Shown here: positions 6,084 to 7,374 of the stretch, one piece after another
Numbering within the stretch: the first letter of the stretch is position 1
How the letters are laid out: the number at the start of each line of letters is the position of its first letter
Assembly (NCBI GenBank): GCA_043811795.1
Contig: JBDRMV010000109.1
Location: 1 to 7,374 of the forward strand
From: JBDRMV01 sp043811795
GTDB taxonomy: Bacteria > CG03
Direction: 5' to 3'
Length of the DNA: 7,374 bases
Translations under genes and position numbers: made by a program
The notes under the pieces: model-generated
Told to the model about the DNA's origin: nothing
The model's input: the letters and a program-made list of their open reading frames with translations, nothing else
Databases searched by the model: none

Positions 6084-6109
6084 GAGTACAAAGCGAAAGC
6101 TTTGCACTC
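6084..6109 (-). repeat. 11-bp stem hairpin in the ligase leader
   Basis: GAGTACAAAGC (6084-6094) pairs with GCTTTGCACTC (6099-6109) around a 4-base loop. The single A/C mismatch on the plus strand becomes a G-U pair in minus-strand RNA, so the transcript of the operon can form all 11 pairs. It lies 7 bases upstream of the ribosome binding site of the ligase gene. No T-run follows, so it is not a terminator. Confidence 0.6.
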
Positions 6110-6114
6110 TTAGG

Positions 6115-6132
6115 GTCAAACTTCCGTTTGAC
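6115..6132 (-). repeat. Second leader hairpin with GNRA-type loop
   Basis: GTCAAAC (6115-6121) and GTTTGAC (6126-6132) form a perfect 7-bp stem. In minus-strand RNA the loop is GGAA, a GNRA tetraloop. It is adjacent to the hairpin at 6084-6109, and together they fill much of the gap between the MerR-type gene and the ligase gene. Confidence 0.55.
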
Positions 6133-6177
6133 ACTCCTCTCATCACTCCTCTTTCTTTTCTACGTAATCTGCGCGCT

Positions 6178-6462
6178 TCAGGATGCTACCGTAACCAGCC
6201 TCCTCAATTCATCACCCGAGCCGCCGCTCCTGAGTTCGCTGAGGTGACATTTTCTGGACGTCATCTGGCGGATAGTGATGATTTTCTGCACGGTGCTTTC
6301 CCTTTCATAAAGACGGTGGCCGCCCCTCGTAAAAACCACCGGATCGAGGAGACCTTCCATTGTGTAAAACTTCACCGTCGACGGTCTCACCCCCGCCTCA
6401 TCAGCAACTTCGCCGAGCTTCAAAAGCCCCTTCTCAAGCCTTCTCTTCCTTGCGCTTGTCAT
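6178..6462 (-). CDS. Short MerR-type helix-turn-helix regulator, 94 aa
   Basis: The ATG at 6462 has AGGAGGT (6468-6474) 5 bases upstream. Residues 13-39 are a MerR-type helix-turn-helix (L-G-E-V-A-D-E-A-G-V...T-V-K-F-Y-T-M-E-G-L-L). The wing follows as R-G-G-H-R-L-Y (46-52), with a further helix at about 56-67. This places DNA binding in the first 70 residues. The usual long dimerisation coiled coil and ligand or metal domain of MerR proteins (typically 120-280 aa) are missing; only about 25 polar residues follow, without a Cys cluster. It is therefore a DNA-binding-only type, perhaps responding through a partner. It stands directly upstream of the ligase/TPR genes and is the obvious candidate to regulate them. 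Target and signal are not visible. Confidence 0.85.
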   Translation of the reverse strand: MTSARKRRLEKGLLKLGEVADEAGVRPSTVKFYTMEGLLDPVVFTRGGHRLYERESTVQKIITIRQMTSRKCHLSELRSGGSGDELRRLVTVAS

Positions 6463-6487
6463 AACGCACCTCCTCTTTTTTTAAAAC

Positions 6488-6510
6488 CGCAAGTGAGCCG
6501 TTTACTTACG
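6488..6510. promoter_or_regulatory. Candidate operator upstream of the MerR-type gene
   Basis: CGCAAGT (6488-6494) and ACTTACG (6504-6510) are inverted repeats with 6 of 7 positions complementary and a 9-base spacer, lying 26-48 bases upstream of the MerR-type start codon. Position and symmetry would suit an autoregulatory site or an mRNA hairpin. No convincing -35/-10 pair could be assigned around it, so this is only a candidate. Confidence 0.3.
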
Positions 6511-6521
6511 ATTTTCAAACA

Positions 6522-6553
6522 AAAAATTTTCCCACTCACTGAGTAAAATTTTT
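6522..6553. repeat. A/T-rich inverted repeat between genes
   Basis: AAAAATTTT (6522-6530) and AAAATTTTT (6545-6553) are perfect 9-bp inverted repeats; ACT and AGT inside can extend the stem. The stem is all A/T and about 105 bases past the stop of the FnIII-protein gene. It could be a weak bidirectional terminator or a regulatory palindrome. The adjoining 6554-6612 is pyrimidine-rich low-complexity sequence with no gene I can support. Confidence 0.4.
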
Positions 6554-6614
6554 CATTTTCCATCTTCCGTTTTTTCTTATCTTCTTCATTTTTAATCTTT
6601 AATTTTTGATATTT

Positions 6615-6645
6615 TCCGCCGAAGGCGGATTTCGTTCTACTCAAC
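6615..6645. repeat. Dispersed intergenic repeat, copy B
   Basis: TCCGCC (6615-6620) and GGCGGA (6624-6629) form a hairpin with loop GAA, followed by TTTCGT and ACTCAAC (6639-6645). GGCGGATTTCGT at 6624-6635 is identical to 539-550, and ACTCAAC recurs at 564-570. Copy B lacks the second hairpin present in copy A. It follows the stop of the FnIII-protein gene by about 14 bases. Confidence 0.55.
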
Positions 6646-6658
6646 ATTTTTAATTTTT

Positions 6659-7374
6659 TCATGGGGTTCCCGCCGTAATCGTCACCGTTATGGTCTTTTC
6701 GTTTCTTGTTGACGTTTCCGTCGGTGTCTTCAGTAGAAACCAGATATTTCTCGGGCTGGATTTCGGGACGTTCGCACCGGTCTGAGTCTGGGCGCCCGCT
6801 ATTGAAAAATCCGTGGTCGTACAGGTCAGTGTCGTTTCAAGAAGAGCATCCTCCTTTTCACTCACCTCCGTATTGAAAGAATCCGTTGACGGTCTTACGC
6901 CGTAAAAGCCCGCCGAAAGTGAAAAGATATTACTTCCCGGAGTTTCCGGATTTGCAGGGTTAATCGTCCATCCGGTGCCGCCTCCGGCGTTTACCGCGGA
7001 TGATGATTCCAGCGAATATGTTTCGGTAATATTTCCCAAATTCGTAACCGTGATTGTCGTGCCGTTTACGACGGCGCTTGAGACGTCAATGCTCCCGTAG
7101 TCATACGTCCCCGGAAAAATCGAAATACCCAGAACCGCCGTGACTGTCACGGTTGAAGCATTTGAAACCAGAGACCAGTTCCCGGGAGAGTTGGCTCCCG
7201 TGTCTTCGTCCCTCGTCCAGAGACGGAAATAATATGTAACATTCCCGTGCAGCCCTGTTATATTTTGGGTCTGCCCGCTTAAAGGCGAAACGGAAGTCGT
7301 GTCAAAGAAAAGTTCGTATTTGTCGTCAAAGTCGGTCCATTCGCTTGATGCCGTCGTCCAGTCAACGGAAGAAA
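6659..7374 (-). CDS. Secreted/surface protein C-terminus: FnIII domain plus small beta domain (5' end outside window)
   Basis: The frame is open from the right edge to the TGA at 6659, giving 237 codons in view; the true start is upstream. Residues about 10-77 form a fibronectin type III domain with the classic L-x-G-Q...N-I-T-G-L-H-G...Y-Y-F-R-L-W-T-R-D-E-D (31-57) and W-S-L-V-S-N-A-S (66-73). Residues 78-237 are the small beta domain also found at 697 and 461: YDYGSI, T-G-W-T-I, V-P-K-S-S-P-R-N-I-W-F-L-L-K-T-P and E-K-T-I-T-V-T-I near the C-terminus. FnIII domains in bacteria occur in extracellular proteins, so this is probably a long surface protein whose last domain is shared with the stand-alone secreted proteins. 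The GTG at 7148-7150 lies between the two domains and is an internal Val codon, not a start. No anchor or sorting tail is visible at the C-terminus. Confidence 0.88.
   Translation of the reverse strand, partial: SSVDWTTASSEWTDFDDKYELFFDTTSVSPLSGQTQNITGLHGNVTYYFRLWTRDEDTGANSPGNWSLVSNASTVTVTAVLGISIFPGTYDYGSIDVSSAVVNGTTITVTNLGNITETYSLESSSAVNAGGGTGWTINPANPETPGSNIFSLSAGFYGVRPSTDSFNTEVSEKEDALLETTLTCTTTDFSIAGAQTQTGANVPKSSPRNIWFLLKTPTETSTRNEKTITVTITAGTP

Noticed and set aside
6459..6662. A 67-codon minus-strand frame starting as ATGA on the FnIII-protein stop
   Set aside because: It reads through the dispersed hairpin repeat, a low-complexity purine-rich tract and the MerR gene's own ribosome site. 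The product is Lys-rich low complexity, and there is no ribosome site of its own.
6659..7150. A GTG start at 7150 giving a 163-aa protein
   Set aside because: The frame stays open to the window edge, and the upstream part is an FnIII domain running straight into this Val codon. There is no ribosome site.
1..7374. CRISPR arrays, tRNA or rRNA genes, transposase genes
   Set aside because: No regular spaced direct repeats, cloverleaf with CCA-type acceptor, rRNA-like sequence or DDE/serine recombinase motif was seen on either strand.

Overview
The window reads almost entirely on the minus strand: eight protein genes in one direction, two of them cut by the window edges, with short gaps. Base composition is moderate (hand-counted 60-base lines range from about 33 to 57% GC). 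Shine-Dalgarno sites are strong, four products carry or should carry Sec signal peptides, and two are O-antigen-ligase/polymerase-type membrane proteins. This fits a bacterium with an exported or outer-surface glycan. The phylum cannot be fixed from the sequence. The style (small secreted Thr/Ser-rich beta proteins, palindromic words in nearly every gap) resembles what I recall from uncultivated Omnitrophota/Elusimicrobiota-type genomes, but that is recollection, not evidence.

Layout in transcription order (right to left). (1) 7374-6659: C-terminal part of a larger secreted protein, a fibronectin type III domain followed by a beta-rich domain. (2) A 196-base gap with low-complexity sequence and palindromes. 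(3) 6462-6178: a short MerR-type DNA-binding protein. (4) 6065-4854: a polytopic Wzy_C/O-antigen-ligase-family protein interrupted in frame by a palindromic repeat. (5) 4792-4097: a membrane-anchored TPR protein. (6) 4100-2199: a second Wzy_C-family protein with its own fused TPR tail. (7) 2202-1300: a secreted protein made of two copies of an Ig-like module. (8) 1260-697 and (9) 461 to beyond the left edge: two paralogous small secreted proteins that share their fold signature with the C-terminal domain of gene 1. Genes 5/6 and 6/7 overlap by ATGA and are probably translationally coupled.

The cluster combines two glycan polymerase/ligase-like enzymes with TPR modules, a tandem Ig-like secreted protein and at least three secreted copies of one small beta domain. 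No glycosyltransferase, flippase or sugar-nucleotide gene is present. A working inference is a surface-protein system in which the enzymes modify or anchor the beta-domain proteins (PglL-like use of a Wzy_C fold) and the two-module protein acts as partner or chaperone. The arrangement recalls WxL/DUF916 clusters of Firmicutes at the level of architecture only. The clearest direct observations are that genes 4+5 look like a split version of gene 6, that the small beta domain occurs three times, and that palindromic repeats populate the gaps and have entered one coding sequence in frame.
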